Shown: positions 11,611-23,250 of the stretch, in pieces
Layout of the letters: every line of letters starts with the position of its first letter
Position numbering within the stretch: the first letter of the stretch is position 1
Origin: Mastigias papua
Taxonomy: Eukaryota; Cnidaria; Scyphozoa; Rhizostomeae; Mastigiidae
Direction of reading: 5' to 3'
DNA: 64,000 nucleotides
Assembly: GCA_964019165.1 (NCBI GenBank)
Contig: OZ025271.1
Coordinates: 12,565,759-12,629,758 of the forward strand
Program-made: the position numbers and the translations under genes
Notes under the pieces: model-generated
What the model saw: only the letters and a program-made list of their open reading frames with translations
Databases searched by the model: none
What the model was told of the DNA's origin: nothing

Positions 11611-13214
11611 GTTGGCAGTAGCTCTTAAAAGTGGCCCAGTAATGTTCAAAATACGCAGTCACTGGTGGGCCAAGTGTCATTACTTAAGAAACTCATCACA
11701 CTGGCTTTGTGAAATAATTCCCAGAAACTGACGCTGTCCGTACTGTTGTCCTCACAAGATGTGTTCTGGTTGGGATCTACTCAAAAAGTCAACAAAATGA
11801 CTTCCAATTGTTGCGAAGAAGAATTTATAAACCTCGCCACTTTGTGATTAAACTTTATGCGAGCTGTAAAAGGGACAGATAAACAACAACTGTCTGAGTG
11901 GAAACTCTCTGATTAATGCAGGCAGTGACGTAGAAATGAAGAGGGGGAGGGGAATAAAGAGTTCCGCGTTTCCAACATATGTTCCTCGAGATCTGTCTAG
12001 AATGTTGTAGAACTAATGAAGGAGAGGGGCTTAAACAGACTGCTTTGTTCAGTGATGCAGTATGGCTGACTTAGACAATGCCCAACACAAAAACATATCA
12101 TTAATAACTCAATGTTTATGAAGGTTATGAAATGGAAGAGAGAAGATGGAATGAGCTTTGTTGCTCATATTTGCCCTTGTTGTCGAAGAAATTAATCTAG
12201 AAAGCCCCTATCTCAACCTTCATACGATCATCTGGGTAAACGCAACTCCTCCTACGACAATAGAATCTTGCGAAAGGTGTCAAAAGACAATTATAAGCGG
12301 TAATAGTTAGTTACGAGCTAAAACACATTAAGATCAGCAATATGAATGACAATCTTAATGTAATCAGCAGTAACAAAGACATTTACTTCTCTATCGAGTT
12401 GCGAATTTTCGAAAATCAGCTTGCAATTGACCCCAAAAATATGTCTATATGTTATGTATTATCATTTAATATGTAATGACGAATATAAAAGTGGTTTCTC
12501 CCTTTTTCTGTGTTAATGTGAATACAAGTGTGAAATTCTATTCCATTTACCAACAAAGGTATGTAATTGTTTTTCCAAGAGTCTGAGAGAGGTCGTCGAC
12601 AACAATTCTCCGGCCTATACCCAAGGTACCCTTTATTCAACAGGAACCGCCACTGAATGCAAGAATGACATTAAGTAACACAACTTCTCAACACCTCGTT
12701 GTTTGAAACATAGCCATAAAGGTACACAAGAAGCCCATGTACGATGGTATGGACTTTGGCTATCTATTCAACATTGGCCTAGCAATTAACTCTTTTTATT
12801 AAAGACACGCCTGATCTTTCCCCATCTTATTCAAAAGTGCAAATGATAATTGATCAAAGTGTGTCTTTAACCGATGTTTTGTCCTTTCCTTATTCATCGC
12901 CTGACATGAATGTGAGAGGTCAGAATAGGTGCGATAAAGACAGACTCAAAACCTATGTGATTTACTGCATACGTAATTTATGGATGACCATGAAGCAAAT
13001 TTTCATAAATGTCTTAATCAACATCAGTATTTCTTGCTTTTTTGACAAATGTAGCCAAGCCAAACGTCTTAAAAATTGCATACTGTATGTAGTTTGTCAA
13101 ATACGTACAAAAAATTACTCATGAAATAAAAGGAATTCTAAGAACATTTGAGCCTGAAATTATTAAAAAATCAAGAACCTCGAGCCGCAGCAAAAATCAC
13201 CTGGCTACTATAAA
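11611..13214. other. Stretch without a recognised gene
   Basis: There are only short open frames, without domain signatures or RNA-gene features that I can support. Confidence 0.4.
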
Positions 13215-13450
13215 GTAGGGCTATAGGTTTACAATGCAGCTGTGCCCAACAAACCCATGGATCTGAATGGGTTGAAAAGAATATTATGATTACATATACA
13301 GAACTAAACTATGTCTCATTAGAGGTTCCACTCAAATGGGCCAAAAGAAATGTGACAAAGTACAAACGTCTCCAAATGCCATTGTGAATGCCAATGGCCT
13401 TACATACACACTCTCACTTTTTCTACAGCTTTCATTGATTTTAGATATTC
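13215..13450. repeat. Dispersed repeat, copy B (partner at 9800-10060)
   Basis: TTTACAATGCAGCTG, CCATGGATCTGAATGGG, AATATTATGATTACA and TACACACTCTCAC follow in the same order as in copy A. A further shared phrase with 6840-6900 lies just beyond, at 13740-13800. Confidence 0.65.
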
Positions 13451-14526
13451 TTGGAAAGACAAAGATCCAAATGAAGATGAACATATATCCTTCTTTTCAA
13501 GTCTACAAATGCGCAACCCAGTGTCTCCTAAAACTCAATGTGTTTCTTTGACAACAGTACCGCCCATGCAAATCTACACAGGCTACATGAATTAACGGCT
13601 GTAAATACCGAATTTCGGGAAATAACAATGGATTAAAGTAGCACTTTTTGAAAAATCCGCGTTCAGTTCTTCCATGGTTATTTTTTGAAACTACAGTTAA
13701 TAGCACAAACTCCAATAAGCCTTCTCATTTACCAAATTAAAACACATTAGCGCCATTATGATAGGAATTAGAGCCTAGGCTACTTTTTCCCGCCCTTTTC
13801 TCACACCAAATCACGCAATCAAGGCAAATCTTTAACAGTTGCGAGTCTGCTTTTGAGATGTGCAGTTGTCGTGAAAGCGCGCGTTGGAAATACTTACATA
13901 AAAATGACTATTTACTATGAACTTCGGATGAAAATTAACTGCAATACACTTGCAGGTGATATATGGCACCAATTGGCGACATTTGTGATTTCATTCGCGT
14001 ACAGAACGTGCATTTGTGGATGTTAACTCCAAGTAGACATGGCGCGGGGAAGTGAACAAATAGAGCTTATCAAGAAGTAATAGAAGTAAAATCTCCAATG
14101 GAAGTTTGAATAAAACGAAACAATTTTGTCATGTAGTTATTGACTTTTGGCAGAGGACTTAGAGAAAGGGATATTTGCATTTGAGGATAATGGAATTACT
14201 TGCTTAAATGGAAGGACTTTGCTACAATGAATTCTAAGTAATGGAGCGTTATGCGTGGACAATTTTGCGTTTGTTGTATTACGGACTTTCTATAGCTTAA
14301 AAAAATTTACACATATTGCAAATGAGGACAATTTTATTGCTGAAACGAATATTGTATTGTTTTTGCATATTTGGAAAAAATTGATATTGCCAAAAATCTA
14401 TTTGCATTGTATTCAATATGGATTTATTATTGCTGTTTAATCATATTGCATATATTCAAATATACAAAGCATATCAAGGAGATGTAAGTTTTGAATTAAT
14501 GTTGCTTTCTTGCATAACATGTAGAC

Positions 14527-14680
14527 CAGGGATGTAGGAGCCGGGGGCCAGAGGGACCATGGCCCCTACTTTTTAGCAAACTATGCAAAAGTGCTACTTT
14601 GAAGCCCAAAATGGGTTTGGTAATGAGCCCTGTTAGCACTTGCCCCCCCCCCACTCCTTAGATGCTTCCTACGTCCCTGC
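14527..14680. mobile_element. Short MITE with a 7-bp target-site duplication
   Basis: The ends CAGGGATGTAGGAGC and GCTTCCTACGTCCCTG are inverted copies with two differences. The element is flanked on both sides by TGTAGAC (14520-14526 and 14681-14687). The interior has GGGGGCC...GGCCCC runs. A related but less well bounded copy lies at 43560-43705. Confidence 0.7.
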
Positions 14681-14687
14681 TGTAGAC

Positions 14688-15563
14688 TTAGACTGTAGAG
14701 TAGCAAAGTGATGACGTCACACACATCTGTTTTAAGAATTTCCATAGTTTGACCATATTGAGTAATTGGCTTGGTTCATAGCATTAAGAACAAGGCTGGA
14801 AATAGGAATAGATCATGTAAACTAACCTGGCAATGAACTGCCAAAATCTCCATTGAAATATATCAAATACAAGTCATTTCAGACTACTTTGCAATGCTTC
14901 ATTTGAAAAGGGGGTTAAAATTACCTATTATCCAAATATGGTCATCTGTGACGTCACACTTTACTATTCTAATTGCCAATAGTGGAAAAGTGGGTACTTC
15001 CCCCTGAGTACCCCCACAACTAGAATCATTTCTACATCCTTACTATACATCTTCCTACTGTCTCTTTTCACCCTTAACAACCACCATATTCCAAACACAA
15101 ACTCTCTTCATATATTACATCAAAAGTCAAACTTAAATCTTATTGATTTAAAGCTGCAAAACACTTCGTAACTACTAAATAACTGTTCTCATTTGAAAAC
15201 TAGGAAATCTCAAAGCAACTCTTTCTAAATCCATAATCTCCCTTTTTGAGATCTAATTTGACACAGGCAAAATCCCTAGATTCATATGTATATTGCAGAA
15301 AAACAACCTGTTGCATGTAAAATGTTGGTTGTTTGATGTAAAAATATTTTAATCTATTGAAAAACCAAGTATTATATTGGCAAAGTGACAAATATAGTCA
15401 TTAAGACTATTGTCTAACTTATATACATTGATAAAATAGCCCTTTAGATTTTGTTCAAAGATCACTTGATTGGTGGATATAAATATTGTCCAAATTCAAA
15501 AACCAAAATCACCTTATAATTCTTGTCCTGTTATAAGTTCCACTTTTTCAATAACCCACTTAC
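14688..15563. other. Stretch downstream of the NLR gene without a firm gene
   Basis: The 63-codon minus frame at 15200-15391 could contain a further or terminal exon, because an acceptor-like ATGCAACAG lies before GTTGTTTTTCTGC. The phase carried over from the possible exon at 15564 would then end after about 19 codons. This is not strong enough to call. Confidence 0.3.
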
Positions 15564-15673
15564 TTAAAATCAAACAACACATGAAATCCAAACAATTGAA
15601 TGCAAAAGTTGTCATTTTCTAATAGACCATTTAAATGTTTAACAAACATAATATCAAACTGCATTTCTCTTCT
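15564..15673 (-). CDS. Possible fifth exon of the NLR-like gene
   Basis: On the minus strand a good acceptor (ACATATTTCAG) precedes 110 bp that end at a strong donor (GTAAGTGGG). Entered in phase 0, the phase left by the internal donor at the end of the NACHT exon, all 36 codons are open and begin RREMQFDIMFV. No domain is recognisable, and leucine-rich repeats are not evident. It would add C-terminal residues if the GTAAGA at 15816-15811 is used instead of the stop that follows. Splice-site quality and phase agreement are the only support. Confidence 0.35.
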
Positions 15674-15807
15674 CTGAAATATGTGAATTGCAATGTTAAT
15701 AAAATTATCAAATTACTAATTATCACATATATAATATACCATTTGCATTTAAATTCTTGAAAATGGTAATTTATGAATTAGTAAATAACAAATAATTAAT
15801 TAGTAAA

Positions 15808-17879
15808 TCATCTTACCCTCCTTTTCATGTCATCATCCATTCTAGTAGTGCAACTCCATATGTTCAATACCTTCATCATTAAATCTCCCTTCCTTCGCCT
15901 TTCTTCCATCATCTCCACCATCCTCTCCCACCATTCAATCTTAATGTCCAGTCTCATTAACACAAACACTTTGCATGACATCCCCCAATCGCATGCATTC
16001 AGAAAACTCTTCTTTGTATTCATTTGACAGCCCTGTATGCGCAACAGTTCCAATTGACGATCATTTGAACACGGTCTATTCAATTCATCATCCATGAACA
16101 CGCATTCCTCTATGGCTACACATCCACAATACCTATTGTGCTCTCCTCCTTTGAACTTCTTTTGAATGGCATTCACAGTTGTTGTCATTCTGATGCAACC
16201 AAAACGACCAATGCGAAAACGCTCCTTCACAGTCACAACATCCAATTGTTCAATCTCATTCACATCAATCCGCCCAAACTGAACATTTGCGAATGCCATT
16301 CGAATATCGTCCTCCTTCCATCCGCAACTTTCCAAGTGTCTACAAATCAGACACATATTGTGTGTTGTTACTTCATCTGAATTAAACCTGTAACCATGGC
16401 ATTTTCTAATAATTGACTTAATAAACTCCTTATCATTAAAATTCTTATTTAAAAAAAAAGTAATAATTTCAAATGATCTACTTAATTTAGTCTTCTGATC
16501 CAACCTACACTTATTTAACAATTCAATTACATTATGTAATAATTGTTTCTCATTTACTTCTTGTTCCAATCCTACAACTTTCTTTAACAATTCCTTTATT
16601 ATTCCTTCATATGAAAATCCTGACAATAAACGACATATAAATGAGACAACTTCAATAAACCCTTTTTCCAAATTGTCCTTTATAATTTCCAATAAATTCT
16701 TCATGCCTTTTTTACATATGTAAAGGGCTGAGAGAAATTCCATCAGTGATAAATGTTTAAATTGATACTTCTCTGTATAATTGTCTTTGACATCAACAAA
16801 CAAACTTTTAATAAATGTCTCCTCTTCATCAGTTTCCCCAAGAATTGATTCAATGTTTCCTTGAAAAATAATCTTGTTTTCTTTAAGTAAATTATAACAA
16901 AGTTCACTCAGGTAGGCCAATGTATTTGAATATTTTGTAAAAACTTGTGAGATTGTACTTAGGTCTTGTCCTTTCTGTTTGTCAGCATGTTGTTTCAGCA
17001 ATAGAAAAACAGTCCAACAATATAATTCAGTGTTGTTGAAAACCGCTTGCCCTTTCATCAAAATGGCCACACAGCAAAGCGTATTCAGAAACTGTGGCAC
17101 ATTCATGATGGGAAGATAACCTTTTGATGATGTTCTTGCCTTGTTTATATCAACTTTGCGATCTTCACGGGATGAGAATTTGTCAACATATTCATCAATT
17201 TGATCCTCACTTAGTCCATTAATTTCCACTTTAAACAAACCACCCATTTTCTTATAACCAGTTAGCTTGTGTTCGACGTGGGGTCTCCCAGTTATTATAA
17301 CTTTAGCCATGCCATAGTTCCCATTGATATTAAGGAGGTCAAAAATGATTGAATCTTTTTCAGTTATGTCATAGAGTTCATCCAGACCATCTACTATAAA
17401 CAAGACGCCTTCTCCATCTCCCAAGTCGTAGTTGATTTTACTCTTTAGGAATTCATCCAGGATTTCATGTTTCTTCAGCTCGACCCCTTTACAGTCTTTG
17501 AAGTAATTCAAGTTTCTACATTCAAACATGACACACATTCTAAAGTTTTTATAAATTTCACCATTTGCCCACCCATAAGTCAACTGTTTGGCAAGAACAG
17601 ATTTTCCCATTCCCGCAATGCCACGAATAAAAGTTACACGATTCTCGTCATCAGTTAATCGAGATATTTTAATATCATCACCTCTCATACCTTGAACATG
17701 TGCAAAATGTTGTCTCGCTTCATCCCTGAAGGTGTCCATCGTTGGTAATTCACGGTTTATCTTCAACTTAACGGCAAATTTATTGATATCTACTTCTTTC
17801 AGCTCTATTCTGTTATTGTTATCTACGCAATGAATTTCATGCATCTTGTACTGTTGTCTGTATTTCTTCTTTATTTCAT
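15808..17879 (-). CDS. NLR-like gene, large NACHT exon (last firm coding exon)
   Basis: The exon begins after the acceptor TTTATCTTTCAG and is entered in phase 1. NACHT NTPases are STAND ATPases that oligomerise after ligand sensing. Counting residues from the methionine at 17844, the P-loop GIAGMGKS lies at 75-82, Walker B FIVDGLDE at 149-156 and a sensor-like ITGRP at 184-188. An IMNVPQFLNTLC winged-helix-like segment near 246-257 and an FKHLSLMEFLSALY motif typical of NLRs follow. The last 250 residues resemble no repeat I can name, and leucine-rich repeats are not obvious. The exon is uninterrupted for over 2 kb in a window full of broken frames, which argues for selection. It ends at TGA, but AGGAGG|GTAAGA lies just before the stop, so splicing to further exons is possible. 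Confidence 0.9.
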
Positions 17880-19299
17880 CTGAAAGATAAATGCAATTTC
17901 AAAACCATTAAATAAGCAACAGAACTATATGTAAGAATTCATACAGATTAAGCCAGAACACAGGGTCGCATTTGAGGGGCAGAGCAATATGAAACGTTCA
18001 ATGAGTCATTTTATAACTTCGCAAAAATGAATATTTTGAGAGTAAGGAATTAAGTTAAAGCCGGAAAACTCACTGGAAGATACATAGTTTATCAACAAGA
18101 CAACCAAGGGTGCCATGGCCAATTAGAGCAAGGGGGATAAAAATCAAGAAAGGACATCTTGAGTGTCTGGGCATCTAATCCCTTCAGAAAGAGGGGCATG
18201 CTACCTGCCATGACTAAAACAGTTATGCAAAAGTAGGAGGCGATGTTTGTGAAATCCATTACGTTTCATTAAATCCTCCAAAACTACGCTTCATTAATCT
18301 CAAGCTTATCGATATAAAAAATTTCTAAGCAAATCAGCTGCTCTTGGGTGGCTAATTTCTAGTGGGGTGGGAATAAAAGGGGGAAGTGGTTTAAATTAAT
18401 GGGGGGGGTTTGAATTTTCTGGAAAATTCAGTGAGCACAGAGGGGGTCAAATTTGTGGAGTAACATATTTAAATGAATTAAACAGTTGTCCTAAGCTGGT
18501 CTTTAGCAAGTATGGCTTCGATATTTGATATTTTGATGCAACAAGTAGCAAATAAGAAAAAACAGCTATTGCCAACATGAATTATTACTTGTTCAGTACT
18601 TTACAAATAATTCTTCCAGGATTAATTTCATGCACGGGGGTCTAAATAACGGCAGCAAATTGGTTGTATAATTATCAAAACATAATTTGCGGGTTGATGG
18701 TAATTAGGCACCAAAGCATAATATCTACTCAGTGCATTTTGCTTTTTTGGTTATTTGCAAGCATTGTATGGGGTTTATATATTGTGTTTTTGTCATAGTT
18801 AAATAAAACTGCATCTAGTCATCATGTAACATTGCCTTCTTAAGGACACGTTTGTCTCCTTTGGTCTAAACGACGATGAGAACGGAGGCACTGTCAATTA
18901 TGTCACAAAGTCAGGCACATCAAAATATAAAAATGTCCTGAAAGACATGACAATTTAATGCACAAAGACGAATCCTTGTAAAGTATTGATTGGATGGGAA
19001 CTTTGCCCAAAAAAGCAAGGCTTGTTGGCCAACAAAGATCTTATATCAATATGATATTTAACATCATATATAATATTTTCTGGCCCATTTGGATGGTCTG
19101 ATAACAACGAAAAATAAGTAACATAAAATTGATCTTTTTCGCTATTTTCCATCCACTTCTCAAAACAATATCTATTCCTGCTCTATTGGCATAAAAGGTT
19201 TGCTATAATACAGAAGATTGCAAGAATATCAGAAGTAACCTTGATTTGGTCGAGAAGTATCACTGTGCAGGCAAGGCCCATCTGGGCCAGTGTAAAGAT
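17880..19299. other. Intron 3 of the NLR gene, proximal part; no gene seen
   Basis: There is low-complexity purine-rich sequence near 18350-18450 (runs of G) and otherwise unremarkable AT-rich DNA. No open frame has a recognisable family. Confidence 0.4.
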
Positions 19300-21644
19300 A
19301 TGGCGAATGGTGTGTTGTCCTGAAATTTCTATATACTATATGTGTAATGCCAATTACTGGGTCGCTGCACATTACAGATTAATACATATTTATAAACAAG
19401 AAATAACGATGTTGGTATTATCAATTGCTTTGGGTTTAACTACAAAACTAGTCAATGATGATGGAGATGGGATTAATGGCCTATCAAATGATAGCCAAAA
19501 CATTCTCAATTGAAATGGTAAAATCCTCAAGTATGTATGAGTTCTTAAGTTTTGCGCACTTATTAAATCTCACATTACATATTACATCTTACTTAAAATT
19601 AGATGTCTTGAATCTGTAGATATCTGACACCCATTTACACTGCTTCATTTTTCTACAAAAACGGAGATGAAAGTGTTCGTTCTTGTGTGTTCACATTGCT
19701 TACAAACACGAAAGACACACTATCTGTTTTTATGGCTTTAATCTGTTCACACTGTTGCGCTTTTGTGAGATCACACTGAAGTGGTGCCATTGAGTATGTA
19801 TTCTGTGTTGTTGCTATAGCAGCGTTTTTTTTATCAATTTTTGCGCGTTCACACTGAACCATAGCGTTTTCAAAACCCTCCGTTTGTGTAAATATCCACT
19901 TTGAAGAGCGTTTTCGAACGCCTCTGTTTTTGTGACTTTATTCTGCTGAGTAGTGTCAACGGTATCACAAAAATGGAAATTCTTTCTCTCCATTCTCGTA
20001 CAAAGATGGAGCAGTATGAAAGGGGTACTTGTAAAATTTCATATATTCTAATGATATAGGAAGCAAACAAATGCGTACTAATCATTATGAATCATGTCTG
20101 TGTCAAAACGTGTATTATTACATTTCATGACGGACAGAGAAACTAGGACAGGAGATTGTGCCTAAGTGGTAAAGCATGTTTGATAAAACCAGAGAGGCAA
20201 TTAAAACTATTCTTGACCTTAAATTACACAATGTAAACAGAAATGCATGGTAATAAGAAAATAACAGATCAGTGAAAAAGTAAAGTCGTTTGAGCGTTAT
20301 GCTCAGTTTCCAATTAATTTTTGAAGCAACGGAGAGGCAAAATGATGCGTCTTCCATACTTTCAATCCATCACATTATAAAATCTTTGATAAAATATTGA
20401 TATGCTTTTCCAAACCATATGACAGCATTCAGTGGAAAACATTAATTGAAATTAGTATATTTCAAGATCCTGTATGGCACATAAGGAGGTTCTTTGAGGA
20501 ATATGGAATATGGAACAATGATCAGGCAGCAATGGACACAAAAACGGGGCTTGAATTTCAAGCACAACTTAAGCAAAGTTCATCAGATTTCTCTTGTATT
20601 CAATTACAGTCATCCCGCACTATAAACTGATGTATTTATGGTCGGGCTGTTTCGTTGGCGTGTTTAGATGTTTCGTTTTATAACTTCACAGGTATCGCGT
20701 TATAGTACTCTACTCACTTCAGGGAAGTAAGTTTTGAGTATGATAGTTTTAACACAAGAGAAATGTGAACAATGATCTACGACTGTCTACGAAAGTGTAA
20801 AGTGTGGTGTAAGGCTTTAAATCCGTAAAAATATGCATGTTTACTTTCACGAGAAATTCGTCTACCAGAAAGTGCTTGACTACTCAAAAAGCTAGGATTG
20901 GTGGATACTGGATTTCTGGGACTAAAAGAGCCAATAAAGTCAAATAAATTCAATATTCCAATGTTTTTGCAAGCCTGCCATCTCCTTCAACTTTCAATTA
21001 ATTTGCATAGAGTTCTTATGCTAATCCAAATTTTCAAATGTTGCTCACATGTAGTACCTGTCTGTCTATGGAACACTGTAGCAATACAAAAAACTCAAAC
21101 AGTCTTAAGGCAAAAGTCCTAAGAAATTGATAGTAACGAAATCATAACAACCATATTGGGGCACAAAATCCTCTTATTACAAAAACGTCTTTAATATCTG
21201 AACAAAACATATGGCTTACACCTCTGTGCATATGTTCTATTCTGGGTCATTTTAAAGCATAGCCCACGGCGATAAATGACAGACTACAATTAACCTACTT
21301 ATAATATACTTAGAATAGCTGTCTAATAATTATACATTGATCTATAAGGAGCCTAGCTTAAGAACTAGTTGAAAACTAGGACAATTATAGGACAGAATAC
21401 ATAAACAGACTACACATTTCTGGGACAATTATGAGAAAGAACAAATTGTATAAAAAGACGTTTAAATCAATGATTCACTTTGAACCAATGATGCGCAGGT
21501 GACCATCCCCTTATTGCACATACAACTGTAAACTGTAAACTTAACGAGAAAGAGCGCGCAAAATGTGTCATATACTTTCTTGCCAACTCACTTCAAAATA
21601 ATGAAACAGAACAAATTGTATCAAAAGAGATAGATTAACTCGCG

Positions 21645-21835
21645 ACCCTTGACATTGTACATCAAGTGCTCTACCAACTGAGCTATCGGGCCAATAGCTC
21701 AGTTGGTAGAGCACTTGACATACAATTTCAAGGATCGCGAGCTCGAATCCCGCTCGGGTCGGTTATTTTCTTGCACTTTCACTTTTCATTTCTTTCAAAT
21801 CCTGTTGCCTTCACAAAAGAGTTTTATGTGGTTTT
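21645..21835. mobile_element. Abutting inverted pair of tRNA-like SINE heads with one tail
   Basis: Two tRNA-like heads share the GGGCC at their junction near 21690 and diverge. The minus head reads GGCCCGATAGCTCAGTTGG leftward and the plus head GGCCAATAGCTCAGTTGG rightward. Each continues as GTAGAGCACTTGA. The plus unit then has the B-box CTCGAATCC and the family tail TCGGTTATTTTCTTGCAC, CACTTTTC, TCCTGTTGCCTTC. The minus unit is cut soon after its head. It belongs to the same family as 11.1-11.6 kb. Confidence 0.75.
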
Positions 21836-22619
21836 ACATGATAAAATGTTAGGTGACACATTGAGAATTGGTATTCTTGTCTCCCTGTCTATTCAAAATT
21901 CTGAGAAATCAATGCCTTCCAAATCAATGCCCTCCCCAAATTACTACTTTCCTACGGAAAGTAGTATATAAAAACTTTGCTACAACTGGATTGCTGATAC
22001 AAATTTCAAAACCTTCCTCAAATACGTCATAATGAGCAAAATTTTCCTCCGGTTCAGAGCCGTGGAGCCGTGACTTTTTCTGAACTCTGAAGAAATGCAA
22101 GAGCTAGTAGATACTATTAGTGAAAAGGAATTTAGAGAGCGAGAGAAAGTAGGACTGTCATGTGAAGGTAAGAAGACAAAAGAGATAACACAATAAATGC
22201 AGAAAATGATATCATAGACAGCACACAAGTTGCCAATGGGTTGTTGGAGTATGTTAAGCAGCTGATGTATTTGGGAATACTCTTCAGGACAAAGCAAGAC
22301 TGATAACGTCAATGGTTTTCCTAATAACCAAATATTGAAGCAAAAGTTGGATAAGGAAAAGCAGCAACAGAAAAACAATTGGTAGCAGTTTTGAAGTCGG
22401 GTGCTATATGAGACTGCTAATGATAAGCTGGGCTGTTAGAGTAAAGAATGAGAACATCCTACTCTGTCTTTAACTCCCTAAGAGATTGCTAGATCCAACA
22501 GTAAAGAAGAAACATTCTTATATATGAAGTGGACAGAAAAGATAGTCACTGGGAAAGGAAAAAATATTGTAAAGAACAGATTGCTTCAGAGCGAGGGGCA
22601 TTTCCTAGGAAAGTTAAAA

Positions 22620-22810
22620 GATAAAATATCACTTGTAGATGTGATTGATTTGATGTTCGAAAGTCATTTCAGCTCTTCACTTTCTCTTGCCACAAATCCA
22701 TCTACTGTAGCAATTGCTGAGAGATCTTTCCAGTTCCGATCAACTACAACATATTTCAGACTTGTCATGGCTACACAAGTTATCAAAAAATTAAGAAAAA
22801 TGCAAAGCTA
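22620..22810 (+). pseudogene. hAT transposase C-terminal dimerisation fragment
   Basis: The open frame contains TNPSTVAIAERSFQFRSTTT followed by YFRLVM. This fits the hAT C-terminal dimerisation pattern (P...AERSFS.LR..KT..RS.M..ERL). No upstream catalytic core can be read, because stops interrupt the preceding sequence. It is a remnant, probably inserted in copy 1 of the intronic duplication. The match is short, so the call is moderate. Confidence 0.5.
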
Positions 22811-23250
22811 AAAAAAAGCAGTATCAGTGGGTGGCATGGTTGAAAGATGTTTGAAATTGGAGAGAAGAATGAAAGAGAGCAGGATTCAGAATGTAGTTGG
22901 TAGAATAAAGTGCTCTCAAACATACGTCACCCTCTCTTGGTTATAAGATGTTAGTGAAATTTTTTATCATGGAAATAGAAGATTAATATGAAGAGGGGCA
23001 TTAGACAAGATCATTATCACCAAAGAGTGACAGAGAAACTGTCGCCAACAATAAATACATCTTCAGCATTGGAAGTATTTTTGATGAATTAAAAGACAGT
23101 TTCATAGGCATCACCAGGAATTGGTTGATCAAAACGTAAATGGTACGCTCCTTTGCAATCTTAAACAAGTGGATAAGCTTCAATTGTCTACACAAAAGGG
23201 AAAGTAATATAGGCAAAGGGCGTTCTTCAAAATGCTGATTTACGCTTTAG

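Larger units (their letters stand above)
19300..23250. repeat. Diverged intronic duplication, copy 1
   Basis: Several blocks match copy 2 at 25.5-30.8 kb in the same order and orientation. 19440-19600 matches 25840-26010 (GATTAATGGCCTATCAAATG versus GGTGGCCTATCAAATTATTG). 20060-20180 matches 29020-29120 (ATAGGAAGC, CATTATGAA, CATAAAACCAGAG-like). 20440-20500 matches 29200-29270. 22560-22620 matches 30120-30180 (AGATTGCTTCAGAG versus AGACTGCTTCAAAG). 22840-23090 matches 30370-30620. Identity is well below 80 percent by eye. Copy 1 lacks the RTE insertion of copy 2 and instead carries about 0.45 kb of other sequence (19605-20060). Confidence 0.6.

Noticed and set aside
21691..21765. A functional tRNA gene on the plus strand.
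   Set aside because: A and B boxes are present, but the acceptor stem is broken (GGGCCAA does not pair with the 3' side) and the T arm does not form a five-base stem. Repeated tail sequences shared with two other loci indicate a SINE.
21980..22378. A 132-codon minus-strand frame with hydrophobic stretches.
   Set aside because: No recognisable motif, and the plus strand here resembles decayed transposon sequence. It looks like a chance frame.
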